Assembly: GCA_963678705.1 (NCBI GenBank)
Contig: OY783206.1
Location: 24,253,807-24,317,806, forward strand
Origin: Panorpa germanica
Lineage: Eukaryota > Arthropoda > Insecta > Mecoptera > Panorpidae
Length of the DNA: 64,000 nt
Direction: 5' to 3'
Made by a program: the position numbers and the translations under genes. The notes under the pieces were generated by a model. It was not told the origin of the DNA. It worked only from the letters and a program-made list of their open reading frames with translations, and did no database searches. Positions within the stretch are counted from its first letter, which is position 1. Each line of letters begins with the position of its first letter. This document shows, piece by piece, positions 45,585 to 57,400 of this stretch.

Positions 45585-46755
45585 TTATTAGAATACATAA
45601 TAAATTATCAATTACAGAATGTCTTATTCCAATGTACGGTGCTCGGCCTGAGATTAAATCCACATTGTTGATGTTCTTAGTTGTTGTCTTTTGTGTTTGT
45701 GCAGGAACGTAGTCAAGAAACACTACTTTGCTATTTTAAGAAAAGTACCCATGTAGAAAATTGTTATTACCAAAGAAGTAATACATAATTTTATCCCGCT
45801 ATAACTGCTTCCATTGTAATAAAATAACCTTTTTATTTACTTCATCGAGTGAAAGTTAGAAAAAAGGTAATTTAAAAAAATATATATATTTATTTATAAT
45901 GGGCTTGTGTACTCATTTTTTAGAAGTAGATTTTTCAATTGTAGATTGGAATTGATTTTAATAAATGTATATTGGCATTGTAACTTTTAATTGCTATTTC
46001 TTCGTCAACATTTAGATATTCAATAAATTAAAAACACCAATATACGTTTATTAACCATTATTTTAAAACTCAATAAATATTTTTACTCAAAAATCATTTC
46101 ATAACCCAGTACATACTTATTTAATAGCGGATTTAATTTGGATATTTAGTTTAAATTAATTTAAATTATTATTCGAACATAAGTATCGTTACCACTCACT
46201 GTTTTAATTTTGTTTTTAATTTAGAACTTAATTATGTTTTCCAAAATTAAAAATACTAAATTAAAAAAACTATAAAAATACAAAATTTTATAGAAATGAT
46301 TAAAAATAGCCAGTTTCTATATATTCCACCATATATTATAACTTTTAACTATGAAAAAATGGTGACACGGATTTTAAAAACTACGGTGTATAAATAAATC
46401 TTGAACCTATTAATAAAAAAAAATTATCACAAGGATACTTATTTATGAAAGTAATTAAATAAAACCAGTATGAAACACAGTAAATGTCAAATTTATTATT
46501 ACTTTTTTTGAAATATGTAATTGGAATTGAATTATTATAAATTTAACATCAACTATAGGTAATTTTTTAATTAATAAACAATTATATTGATCAAAAAATA
46601 ATGTTAACGTTATTTGTTCGTTCCTCATATGTTTCGTATTAACTTTTTACATTTGCGGTACGTCCTCTACCTCCTTCATTTTTATTTTCTTTCTCACTTG
46701 CACATTTCTAAAAAATAAATACAAATTATTTCCATAAACTTTTTTGATTTTTAAG
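45585..46755. repeat. M1-like and piggyBac-like MITE debris
   Basis: An M1 terminus lies at 45898-46030 (AATGGGCTTGTGTACTCATT). 46488-46676 matches the inside and right end of the MITE at 22274. Upstream exons of the RING gene may also be here but I cannot identify them. Confidence 0.45.
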
Positions 46756-49700
46756 ACGATTTGTTTAGAGCGTCGAGGCCGGTTGTCTTTTACGCATTGT
46801 CCAGTCAACCACATTGTCTGCAACAACTGCCAGCAGCACATTGATCCCTCAGTACGGAACTGTATGGTGAATCTCGTAACGTCTTCAACCGAATTAGATA
46901 AGTAAGTATTTTAATCTCCTAAAGCCGTTATCCCTGTTTAAACTAGATATGTTGATATATTGGCGTATCTTTATATCCGTAGCAAATGCTTCACCCTAAA
47001 AATGCATTATTTAATGTACAAAGTAAAACAAATGCATTATTTTCATCACTTATTTCATAATATAAAATGCTTTAAATGTTTAGGAACTTTAGATATTCTA
47101 AACTGTTGTTCTAAAAATAAATCATTTGCATTAGTCTACTTGTACAATTCAAAAGAAGTTAAATATTTTGTATCAATAACAAACACAATCATTTCTTCGA
47201 AATATCTAATAATCCGGAAATTATTTTCAGACTAATTGAATCATTTTTGTATATTTATTTATTGTATTGTATTTATTTTATTGTTTATGCCTTTTTGTCT
47301 TACAATCTGTTTACATTAATTTCTTATTTCATTTTCTAAGTAAACAAATGTTAAATATATAATTCCATTTATTCATTTGTTTAGGTACACATAGCAATTT
47401 ACAATTAAAATCTATCTTCCTCTCCTTTTTTTCTTCTTCTCTCTTCCACTTTCTCCAGACACCTACTTCTAATATTTCCCAATTTTTACTCTTCTTTTCC
47501 ACACATCCTGCATACTTACTCTTTTTTTTATTCTCAGTCTGATCCTAGTGATCATTATCATTTTTTTCCTTTTTGTTTTCTAGTTACTCTGGTATCCTTT
47601 TCGTCCACAACTTTCCGTATCTTGAATTATATTTCGCTTCCTCCATTCTCTTCATCCTTTCCTGTTGTTACAATTCTATGTTTCTTTCCTAATTACTTAT
47701 CTAACTCTCCTCCTTCACTCTCTCTCTCAAGCACACCTGCACCTTCTTTTCCTTCCTTGTCATTTTTTGTTCCTTAAAGAAATTCAATATTAACATACCA
47801 ATTTGTTTCAGGGACACATACGTGGGAAACGTGAACGCACTGAAAATGCACGAAAAGACCTTCTCCGGGAATGACAAACATGAGGTATGTCCCATCGCCG
47901 ACTGCAACAGTGTTGTACCATTATCTCAACTCATACACCATGTTGAAAATCAGCATCCAGGAGTAGTGAAAGATCTGTCTGATCCTACGACAAATTTGTA
48001 TATCGGGTCTAGTAGCTGCATAACTCTTGTTGCGGAACATGAAAGAGACATAGCAGACAATTCTTTGTATTGGCTACGGTATCATGAAGATGGTCCCAAT
48101 AAGTACATATTGATGTTGTATATTGGAATCAGTAATCCAACAAATCCAGAAGTAAACCAAGAACCAAAAGAGCTGAAGTACAAAGTGTTTAGCATAAGTA
48201 ACCCCACTCCAGTTGTTGTGCACTGCATGGCAATTCTCAACAGTGGAGCCAAGTATCTCGTAAACAATCAGGATTTTATAAAAAGAGTAGGAACCGGTTT
48301 GAATGTTTTGAAAGGGGATACTTTCCAAGTCGTTGTAAAACAACAGTTTAGAAAATGTCCAGCAAATATTTTGGAAGAGTTAGAATGCCCTATTTGCTTT
48401 GTCGTTATGTCAGACAAAATATTACAATGCAATTTAGGTCATAGCTTCTGTAGAACATGTGTTAATAAAATATCCAAATGTCCATTTTGCAACACCGGTA
48501 TTGGAGGAATTAGGAATTACCAGATGGAAAATGTTGCAAAAGCGTTACTTAGTGTGAATTTAAACCATTTAAAAAAGGTTTATTGTAAATATAGGAGCTC
48601 TGACTGTGATATCATTAAGACGGAGACATTAATTGGTGCCCCCGAAGCTAAATGTGATTTCGGGGTCTCTAATGCTACAAGAAATCTCTTGGAATCAACA
48701 ACCAGAACGTTACCAGGTAAGCAAACCAGTGGCAGATATGTCGCCAATAGACTATTGAAATATTGCACCCCTACCGATCTCTGCAATGCGTCGGTTCTCA
48801 GATTATTTCTACAATCCACGCTTTAGTTCAGATTGCACAAGAAATAGTTTTTGGGTATATTTCTGAGCTAATAGAAGCTTCCTGGGTAGTGAACGGTCAT
48901 GTCACTCGTTCCCGCGCCACAATCAAACTTATGTGGTGAAACATATTACTTGTTGAATTATTTGAGTCAGATAAAATTAAATTTCTGTCTTTTTAAATTT
49001 TATTTTACGAACCTAATAATATTTTCTTCAACTTAAAGTTGTTCGCAAACGCATAACTTGAATGTACGATTTAAATTAATATTTCAGAATGTATTGGGTG
49101 TATAAATTTCTGATGTCCCATCTTATAAAAACCATTAAAATTATTAAGCCTTTATTTTTTATAGTTATAGCAGTAAAAGAGCTCGCTTTATAGCTAGCAA
49201 ATACGCATACGTTCTTAACTATATATTACAGTATTTATTCTCAAAATTTCACCTTTGCTGAAATGATGTAGGTCTGGGGGTTCTGGGATCTTAGTCTAAT
49301 ATAAAAGTAAATGTTTCACTAAAAAATTTATTAATGATATTTAACATTCCAATTTAGCAAAAACAACCGGATGCAGGTCTAAAAGATGTCGCAGAAGAGC
49401 ACGAAACACTTCTCTGTTTAATCCGCAAGTAAATTTGAACACCCCTGAAACCAGTGACGTGCAAGGCTCTAACTATCATCCGGAACAATCAGTAAATTTC
49501 CCAATAGATTTGAACACACCTGAAACCAGTGCCGTGCAAGGCTCTAACTACCATACGACACAATCAGTAAATTCCCCAATAAATTTGAACACCCCTGAAA
49601 CCAGTGACGTGCAAGGCTCTAACTATCATACAATACAATCAGTAAATTTCCCAATAGATTTGAACACAGCTGAAACCAGTGGCGTGGAAGGCTCTAACTA

Positions 49701-50814
49701 TCATACGGCACAATCAGTAAATTCCCCAATAAATTTGAACAGACCTGGAACCAGTGACGTGCAAGGCTCTAACTATCATACGGCACAATCAGTAAATTTC
49801 CCAATAAATTGGAACACACCTGGAACCAGTGGCATGCAAGGCTCTAACTATCATACGGCACAATCAGTAAATTCCCCAATAAATTTGAACAGACCTGGAA
49901 CCAGTGACGTGCAAGGCTCTAACTATCATACAATACAATCAGTAAATTTCCCAATAAATTGGAACACACCTGGAACCAGTGGCATGCAAGGCTCTAACTA
50001 TCATACGGCACAATCAGTAAATTCCCCAATAAATTTGAACAGACCTGGAACCAGTGACGTGCAAGGCTCTAACTATCATACAATACAATCAGTAAATTTC
50101 CCAATAATTTGGAACACACCTGGAACCAGTGACGTGCAAGGCTCTAACTATCATACGGCACAATCAGTAAATTTCCCAATAAATTTGAACACACCTGAAA
50201 CCAGTGACGTGCAAGGCTCTAACTATCATACGGCACAATCAGTAAATTTCCCAATAAATTGGAACACACCTGAAACCAGTGGCATGCAAGGCTCTAACTA
50301 TCATACGGCACAATCAGTAAATTTCCCAATAAATTGGAACACACCTGGAACCAGTGGCGTGCAAGGCTCTAACTATCATACGGCACAATCAGTAAATTTC
50401 CCAATAAATTGGAACACACCTGGAACCAGTGGCGTGCAAAACTCTAACTATCATACGACACAATCAGTAAATTTCCCAATAAATTGGAACACACCTGAAA
50501 CCAGTGGCGTGCAAGGCTCTAACTATCATACGGCACAATCAGTAAATTTCCCAATAAATTGGAACACACCTGGAACCAGTGGCGTGCAATGCTCTAACTA
50601 TCATACGGCACAATCAGTAAATTTCCCAATAAATTGGAACACACCTGAAACCAGTGGCGTGCAAGGCTCTAACTATCATACGGCACAATCAGTAAATTTC
50701 CCAATAAATTGGAACACACCTGGAACCAGTGGCGTGCAAGGCTCTACCCATCATACGACACAATCAGTAAATTTCTCAATAAATTTAAACACACCTGAAA
50801 CCAGTGGCGTGTAA
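46756..50814 (+). CDS. RING / SINA-type zinc-finger protein spliced to a 25-residue repeat domain (5' end missing)
   Basis: Three exons join in frame. 46756-46901 follows TTTTTAAG and ends at a GTAAGT donor; it encodes a degenerate RING piece (CPVNHIVCNNC). 47812-48716 (TTTCAG to CAG/GTAAGC) encodes a SINA-like zinc finger (VCPIADC...HHVENQHPG), a variable middle, then an intact RING (C-x2-C, CNLGHSFCRTC, C-x2-C). 49358-50814 starts KTTGCRSKRCRRRAR and continues into 18 copies of a 25-aa repeat. Splice phases 2 and 1 both match. Without the last splice the frame stops at 48826. Family role: RING/SINA proteins are E3 ubiquitin ligases; here that is inferred. The first coding exon is not identified. 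The stop at 50812 lies in repeat 19. Confidence 0.65.
47400..47780 (-). mobile_element. Probable non-LTR retrotransposon C-terminal scrap in the RING gene intron
   Basis: The - strand is purine-rich and contains a CRMCGKEE reading followed by a stop. It is like the CRKCGKEE motif at 20805-21065. It is badly decayed. Confidence 0.4.
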
Positions 50815-50886
50815 GGCTCAAATCATCATACGACACATTCAGTAAATACCCCTATAAATTTGAACACACCCAGAAGCTTAAATAGA
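49437..50886 (+). repeat. 75-bp coding minisatellite, about 19 copies
   Basis: The unit encodes N-T-P-x-T-S-x-V-Q-G-S-N-Y-H-T-x-Q-S-V-N-F-P-I-N-[LW]. The frame is held for 18 full copies. In copy 19 the CAA (Gln) codon is TAA (50812-50814). Reading then stays in frame through RSLNRERIVRDIQNIISLRS to 51057. Copies 5-9 alternate in 150-bp (L/W) higher-order pairs, which indicates unequal exchange. Confidence 0.9.
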
Positions 50887-51057
50887 GAGCGTATTGTTCG
50901 TGATATACAAAATATTATTTCGCTAAGAAGTTTATACTTAGCAGGAATCAGGAACGTAGTAAATTCCTCAATGAGTTTGGAAAATGGATCAACAGATCAA
51001 CAAAGTAGTGTCGTACAAAAGCATAAACGACAATTACTTGTAAGTCTGAATTTTTAA

Positions 51058-51960
51058 AACTAGCAGCAATTAAAAAACGTATTAATTAAATTCAAAATTC
51101 CAAAAGGCTTTTGAGATCATTTTTTAGGGGTCGATTTTTTAATTTTTGATTGAAATAAATATTAACAAATGTATATTGGCGTTTTTATTTGATTAAATTG
51201 TAGTTATTGTAATTAAATATTTGAATTATAGTTTTAGCACTATAGATGTCGCCCATATTTATGACGTAACATGTGGCTCTATTAATGGATAGGTCAGTTA
51301 TTGGTTATATGTATAAGAGTGCTGCGTTAAGTATGCCATATCTTTTACGCTCTGTTGTATAAAAGAGATAGCAACTTAGCGGACGTAACGTTACATGTCT
51401 TGAAATTTTCTATAACGTTGGATTCCTTTAATAATTAAAATGAAAAATGACTATTTTAATTGTTAATGTCTCCTAAAATACAAGGATTAATTGAAAAATA
51501 CTTAGATATTTGAGGTTTTGGTAACCAATTTTATGAATATTTATAGATTTTATATGTACTGAAATAAATATTAAAAAAGAAATTATGTTTCAACCGCGGA
51601 CAATAATTTAGGTGCCATTAATGGCATTTAGAGTTATTAGTAAGGTTCTAGAGCATCAAATTCTCTACAAATTTAATTATAGGCATTTTTTCGTGTAATC
51701 AACTCTTCTCCGTGTATAGTACAATAGACGGACAAGGCAAGTTAATACCACATAAATACTGATATAGTATAAATGTTAAATTTGGTGCAATGAAAGAGTT
51801 TAACGATTAGATAACTTTTAGATGTGGAGCTACTTAAAATCCCATAAAAATTGTATAAAGCTGATAAATTCAACATCATTTTTTTTTAGAAATAATTGTT
51901 TATAAGTTAAAAGTAATTTTGTAAGTTTAAAAAAATTAACTATGAAATTTATTATGTAGT
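51058..51960. repeat. Gene-free stretch with diverged M1 element
   Basis: 51108-51550 carries M1 blocks (CATTTTTTAGGGGTCGATTT; TTTTACGCTCTGTTGTATAA) at lower similarity. No gene is seen. Confidence 0.5.
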
Positions 51961-51964
51961 GCGC

Positions 51965-52200
51965 TTTAGCACATGGGCTGAAAAGTTCCGGGCCTAACAA
52001 AGAAAACACAGTTTTTTGGTTCAAAATTAGCTTTATTCATCAACGTAATCTTCATCAAGAGCAACGCAATCATTCCAGCGCCGCTCTAACATTTCAATAC
52101 CACTTTTGTAGAACGATTTATCTTTTGCCTCAAAATAGGCCTCAGTTTCAGCGATAACCTCTTCATTCGTGCGAAATTTCTTACCGGCGAGCATTTTTGT
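51965..52200 (-). mobile_element. mariner transposon 3' end with transposase C-terminus
   Basis: The - strand reading 52194-52033 gives 53 aa: MLAGKKFRTNEEVIAETEAY, then MLERRWNDCVALDEDYVDE and a stop. This is the standard mariner transposase C-terminus. Past the stop is a mariner-like terminus (CCGGAACTTTTCAGCCCATG). The catalytic region is absent. Confidence 0.85.
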
Positions 52201-53226
52201 TATATAGTTAATTATTTACTAAAAATATTATAATTATGAAGAAACCCCATTTAATTTATAGTCTTATGTGGCGCTGTTGTCGTACATAATAATCATGCTG
52301 TCAATAAATAAATTTAATAACCTCAAAATTATTTTACAAAAACTGAAATGGTTTGAACATGAAAGCTAACAACATACGAGTAAATAAACAAACACATATG
52401 TAAACAAGCTATTAAAGTTTAAATAATAAAGTCATAATATTAACTAATTATAACAAATGTAATACAAAAATAAAACCATGTGTTAGCTATCATTTCCACT
52501 CACTGTTTTAATTTGGTATTTAATTTAAATTGTATATCGGATTTGTAATAATTTAAATGGCATTAACTACATCATTTTTAATATAAAATTAAAATTCAAT
52601 AAGGAACGTTACAATATCCAATGTTTCTAAATTAAACATAGCTATATAATATTATAACCTCCAAAATGTGACAATGTGCCAAAATGCAGCAGGATTTATT
52701 TTTAAAAGAAGTTCAATGTCAGTTTGTCAGAAATAAATAAGTAAAAACAATTTCTATTACTAATTGTTATTAAAAACAGCATTTTTGTCCAACTGTCGAA
52801 CTATCAAAATTTCTATTAATAAGGACGCATACGCACCAACTAAATTAACTAAACTGAAATCAAGGTTGTGGGGGGGGGGGAGTTGTGTAGAAGGTCAAAA
52901 CGATAAAAAAGAAGTTGTTTTTTGACGACACAGTTAATATATAATTATTTCCATAATTACTACATGATAAAATGACATTTGAAGAATACTTTGTGAAATT
53001 TTCATAAACAAATGTCAAGAAATGAGCCATTGACAACGAATCTCCGCAGACGTCACAAAAGAAAGTAACATTGCGGTATTTCATTAAGATGTGTCATTTT
53101 GTTATAAATTGAACTATAATCTCATTTTTAATTTTACTGCCACAACAAAATAGTTAACAATTAAATATTTTATAAAATCTTTATTTAAAAATGTCTTATT
53201 GTAAATGATTAAAATTTTTAAAACTA
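52201..53226. other. Gene-free stretch
   Basis: An M6-type end lies near 52497. A run of ten or more G lies near 52868. 52910-53080 is the inverted partner of the repeat in the P2 intron. Nothing coding is seen. Confidence 0.4.
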
Positions 53227-53463
53227 TTATCTCTTCTCAGACACGCAGCAAACCCTTCCTGGGATGAGCCGACATTGGATCCCAAGTATGTCAGTGATGA
53301 TCTGCGTGCACAGCGAGGTTTCTACGCAGACTCCAATTCGAGGAATGATGCCAATTCTTCCCGCGCACGGGACGCGAATCCTCTGAGCCATAGTAGGTTG
53401 CATATCTAGCAGGAGCACAAGTCCCACTACAATTACAATTAGGTGGAAAACCTTCGAAGCCAT
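53227..53463 (-). CDS. P14: secreted six-cysteine clip-like peptide
   Basis: 78 aa with an ATG six bases after the acceptor TTTTACAG. The signal peptide covers about 1-26 (QPTMA then QRI). Cysteines are at 33, 46, 52, 64, 72 and 73. Motifs are C-A-G, I-G-V-C-x5-C and R-V-C-C. The PCAGR-GIIP-IG-C segment matches P7, although P14 is separated from it by about 28 kb and the RING gene. The C3-C4 loop is shorter (11). Function unknown. Confidence 0.9.
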   Translation of the reverse strand: MASKVFHLIVIVVGLVLLLDMQPTMAQRIRVPCAGRIGIIPRIGVCVETSLCTQIITDILGIQCRLIPGRVCCVSEKR

Positions 53464-54666
53464 TTTGTTCTGTAAAATTAAAAGTTATTATTAGATCTAT
53501 TCGTACGGGACGTTTAAGTATAGATAAAGCTGTGATTAAGTGAAGAAGAAATTTATGTTGGTTGTTACTACAAACGTCAGATAATAAATAGCGCGAAATA
53601 TTCATGCATAAATTAATAGCAAAACATTTGAGAGATCAAAGTTTTAAAATGCCGCGGAATGCAGTTGTTGAAAAGGCTGTAATACATTTATAAACACTTC
53701 TACGAAAAGAATAATTAAACACAATGTTATTGAACATGAGAAGAAACGTAACAAGCGCCGTTATTGGGTTCGGCGATGGATTTTGAGATAAGACTTAAAT
53801 TGGGTGCATCCGAAACATTAGAAGAAGAACTTGTGTTAGACGACAAAGAGCAATCTAGAACACATTTTAGGATGCCGGAAGAAAAATGTATTTAAGGAGA
53901 TCCTCGTGAAGAAGTAAAGAATGGAGAACTTGCTGAAATTTTGTAAATTTGTTCTACGACAATCAATAACTAATAAAAAAATAAAATGAGAGTTTCCGAA
54001 ACTGTCAAGGAAACAATTAATTTAAAAAAATAAAAAATTCATGTAAGTATCTAATGGAGAAAATTATTATATTTCAATTAAATATGGTTCAGAAAGCATC
54101 AAGCTTTCGATTAAAATAATATTTTTTTGAAAAATATCATCCATTCCACTGTTCAAAACACGATGTAAGATTTGGCAACGTCGCTTGCACAGTTAATTGC
54201 TGCACGAGTAATCGCGAATATCTTTAAGTTTCAGTTTTCATGTTATGTACTTAAGCGGTGTTGTCAAATGTGCTTAAGTTATAAGCTGTTATTTTTTTAG
54301 TATTGAATGTTTATAAATTTTAAGTAATTAAATTTTTTTTTAATTTATGGAGTAATATTGAATACATGGAAAAAGTAATAGGTAATATAATATTGTTATG
54401 GAAGTTATTTAGACTATAGTGGTGCTAGGATCACCTTAATTATTTACGATATATATTTTTATTAGTTAATGTGTGTGTCGTTAGACTTGACATTCTTTCA
54501 CTATTAAATCACGACTTATTTTGCTAATTTTTCTACCACGTCATGCGTCATAATTATTAATAAACAAATGAATATCACACTAGTCCAATTAATGACGCAT
54601 GGCGTCATAGAAAAAGTTACTAAATAAGGCTCTATATTTATTTCTACTCACTTTTGTTAGATTTAC

Positions 54667-54732
54667 TTGCTGATAATGTCTCCGGTCGGCGTTTGTGGAC
54701 AAATATGAGCGTTGATATTTATTCATTTATAG
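54667..54732 (-). promoter_or_regulatory. P14 putative promoter and exon 1
   Basis: On the - strand, CTATAAATG (54732-54725) precedes a possible start near 54700 and a CAA/GTAAAT donor at 54666. The intron would be 1197 bp. It is the weakest of the - strand assignments. Confidence 0.35.
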
Positions 54733-54972
54733 TCAACTTTATTGACATAAAGATCTAAAAATAAAGGTCTATACAAATTGTACAATGGAGCAAACGATAA
54801 TAAGTTACATACGTCATACAGGAAAATAGGAAATGCAAATGTCTTTTGTTCTTTTGTTGTTATTCATTTATTTTTAAATATATTTATTTTTTCCTTTTGA
54901 TTAATCTGCATGACAATGCAAAGAACTTAGAAACAGAGTTGAAATAAATTACTGCTCTGTGTAGTTGGAGTT

Positions 54973-55814
54973 CCCAGTAAACATTTTGGAGTAAATTCTA
55001 CTTCATTTCTATTACATATCATGAGTTTTTGTCTGGAACGTGATCGTTTTCTATTCAGTCGTTCATAGAAAAGGCCCTTTTTATGAGCTACAGACATTGC
55101 AACGACGGTTCACTGCTGAATTAAAAGCGGAGTCGGTTTATGATTTATGACCGGAGTTATAAACTTGACACTAGCAGGGGTATAAAATTTAATGGAATTC
55201 TACTTTTTAGAGTCTGCAAAATATAAATATTTAAATGAAGAAATAAATAGATGTAATCTTTAGTACGGATCGTGATTTTTTTAATGAATATTATTCATCT
55301 TCAACAATACTCGTTATATTAGTTTTTTACATTGTTTTGGTGATTCAAAAATCCACGATCGGCAGGTGTAAAACCTCTATCTTAGCATCGCTGCTTAGAG
55401 TATTCGTTTAAACATATTATATTCGGAGATTGAGGGAGACAGCGTGTGCCTATTACCATTAAAGAAATATTTCTTGAAAAAGGATAGCATATACTGTAAA
55501 CATACTGTACTGAACGAAATACTATACAAGTATACAAGTGTAACGGTGAAAAATATATTTTACTTGTCTAACCGCATCTCGTTTCTCTCTCACTTTGGAA
55601 TGAAAATGAACTAATAAAAAATATATCCTAGTGTGAAAGAAACAACTGCTACTTAATGAATGATGTTGGAAAAAGAAAGAATATTATTATGAAAAAATTC
55701 TAACAACTAACACAAAATCTGTGACAGGTAGAGAACTTGTAAAGCGTTAGAATTGAATTGTACGAGTGACTCGAACGTCACTAAATAGGGCACTTCACCA
55801 AATTGTTTACTGGG
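54973..55814 (-). mobile_element. Family M2 element, long form, inverted
   Basis: CCCAGTAAACATTTTGGAGT to CACTTCACCAAATTGTTTACTGGG-type end. The interior is the reverse complement of 13290-14400 but with only one copy of the 260-bp block. Confidence 0.75.
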
Positions 55815-57400
55815 TCTCCAATAATAATAAACAAAATTTATAAAAATAACATAAGCGCCACACGCTTTTAATATTAAATCATTTAAAACATTATTTTCCG
55901 AGAGCATAGATACATTGAGCATTGATTCGATTGGTGTGTCTTTGGGATCGATGTCATGTTTGGGAATGTCCTACTCCGACCCTGACTGACTCTGCTCTGG
56001 CTCCGACTACAGCAAAATTGTATAATAATTTATTTTTAACAGTACAATACATATTTTCTTTGATATAAAACTTTAACAAATAATCAACAAAATAAACAAG
56101 TTACTATATACATTACAATATAGAACATTTGTTTCCTTGTCAAATAATTATTAAAAAAAACCGATGTATCTAAAGTATCGTACACATACATGCGACATCC
56201 AACATTTGTTGGAAGAAGTTGTACAACACGTCCACACTAGTGCGACATGTAACTTAATACGTCGGAAGCTTTGATATTTCGAACGAATTCATTCAACCTG
56301 CTTTAGAAAAAAATATGGTTAGAAAAAAAACATAATAAAATTCAGTTCGTTAACAATAGACAAAGGTCGACAAGGGTCTATTGTTCAGCACGGGTAACGA
56401 GAGAACCCGTTCAAGCGTATACAATGGTATCATCTTTTATCAAATTTATTAAACTTATACAAATTTCATTTGTCCATTTAAACACCATTTTCAATTATTT
56501 TTATTTATTTACTAAACACAACTTTAAACGTCAACACACACTGAGATTATACTAAAGACTGAGCTTTAGTGTTATTTTATGTTTTAACCTAAAATGTAAG
56601 TTTTAACTTGTGAAATATAAGGAATTTCAATTAAATTTATTAAATACAATAATTTATACTAAATAAAGATTGTAATTATTACAAAATAATGTGTGTTACT
56701 GACGTATTGAAAATTACCTTTAAATTTAAAAACTTAAATTAAAACTAAAACCAGTGAGTGGGAATAACGCTTAACTCACAAATAGAATTTATAATATGAT
56801 AAAGTTATCTTCAACTTTTTTTAATAAATATCTCTTGTAGATTACACACTAAAAGAAATAGTATTAGCTCTCTCAAATAATGGGTTGGTGAAGTCATTTT
56901 TAGAGTCCAATTTACAATTTTTATTAAAATTTACAATAATATATGTATATTGGCGATTATTTTTTGTTAATATCCAAAAGTTCTGCGAAGATATAAGTAT
57001 TGAAGTTATTTTTCCTTTTCACTTCAATCATAATATAAATCATAGTAAATAATGTATGTCACACGCACACTCGTATGCGTCCCTGTTGCATAAAAGAGAT
57101 GGCAAATCGTCGGATATGATATCACACGCAGATTATTTTTTTATAACTTTCTCTCTTTAATCTCTTTAAAAATGAATATCTTTTGTAATATTCCTACTTA
57201 TTTACAAATAATTGGACATTTAAGTTTCTGATTGCTAACTTTATTAAATATATAGTACAGATTTCCAATAAATTTTGTTGAAGGTTTTGTTTTTTAGCTC
57301 TCATTTTAGTCCTAGTGGAACTTGTCTGCAGTTTACCCAAGCAAAACATCTCATGTACGTTTTACGTTAATTGACTTAGATCGGTCTTTGATAAAAGTAG
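55815..57400. repeat. Gene-free stretch with fold-back and M1-like debris
   Basis: M6-type fold-back lies at about 56560-56768 (ends AACCAGTGAGTGGGAAT). A diverged M1 terminus lies at 56880-57290. No gene is supported. Confidence 0.45.

Noticed and set aside
48074-48343. - strand frames across 48.0-48.8 kb
   Set aside because: They are shadows of the RING/SINA exon, which has recognisable zinc-ligand motifs on the + strand.
49437-50886. Regular repeats that look at first like a CRISPR-type array
   Set aside because: The whole 75-bp unit repeats without unique spacers and keeps one reading frame, so it is a coding minisatellite.
52866-52880. Poly-G run as a G-quadruplex or regulatory element
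   Set aside because: It is a single G tract with no further G tracts nearby; more likely a simple mononucleotide run.
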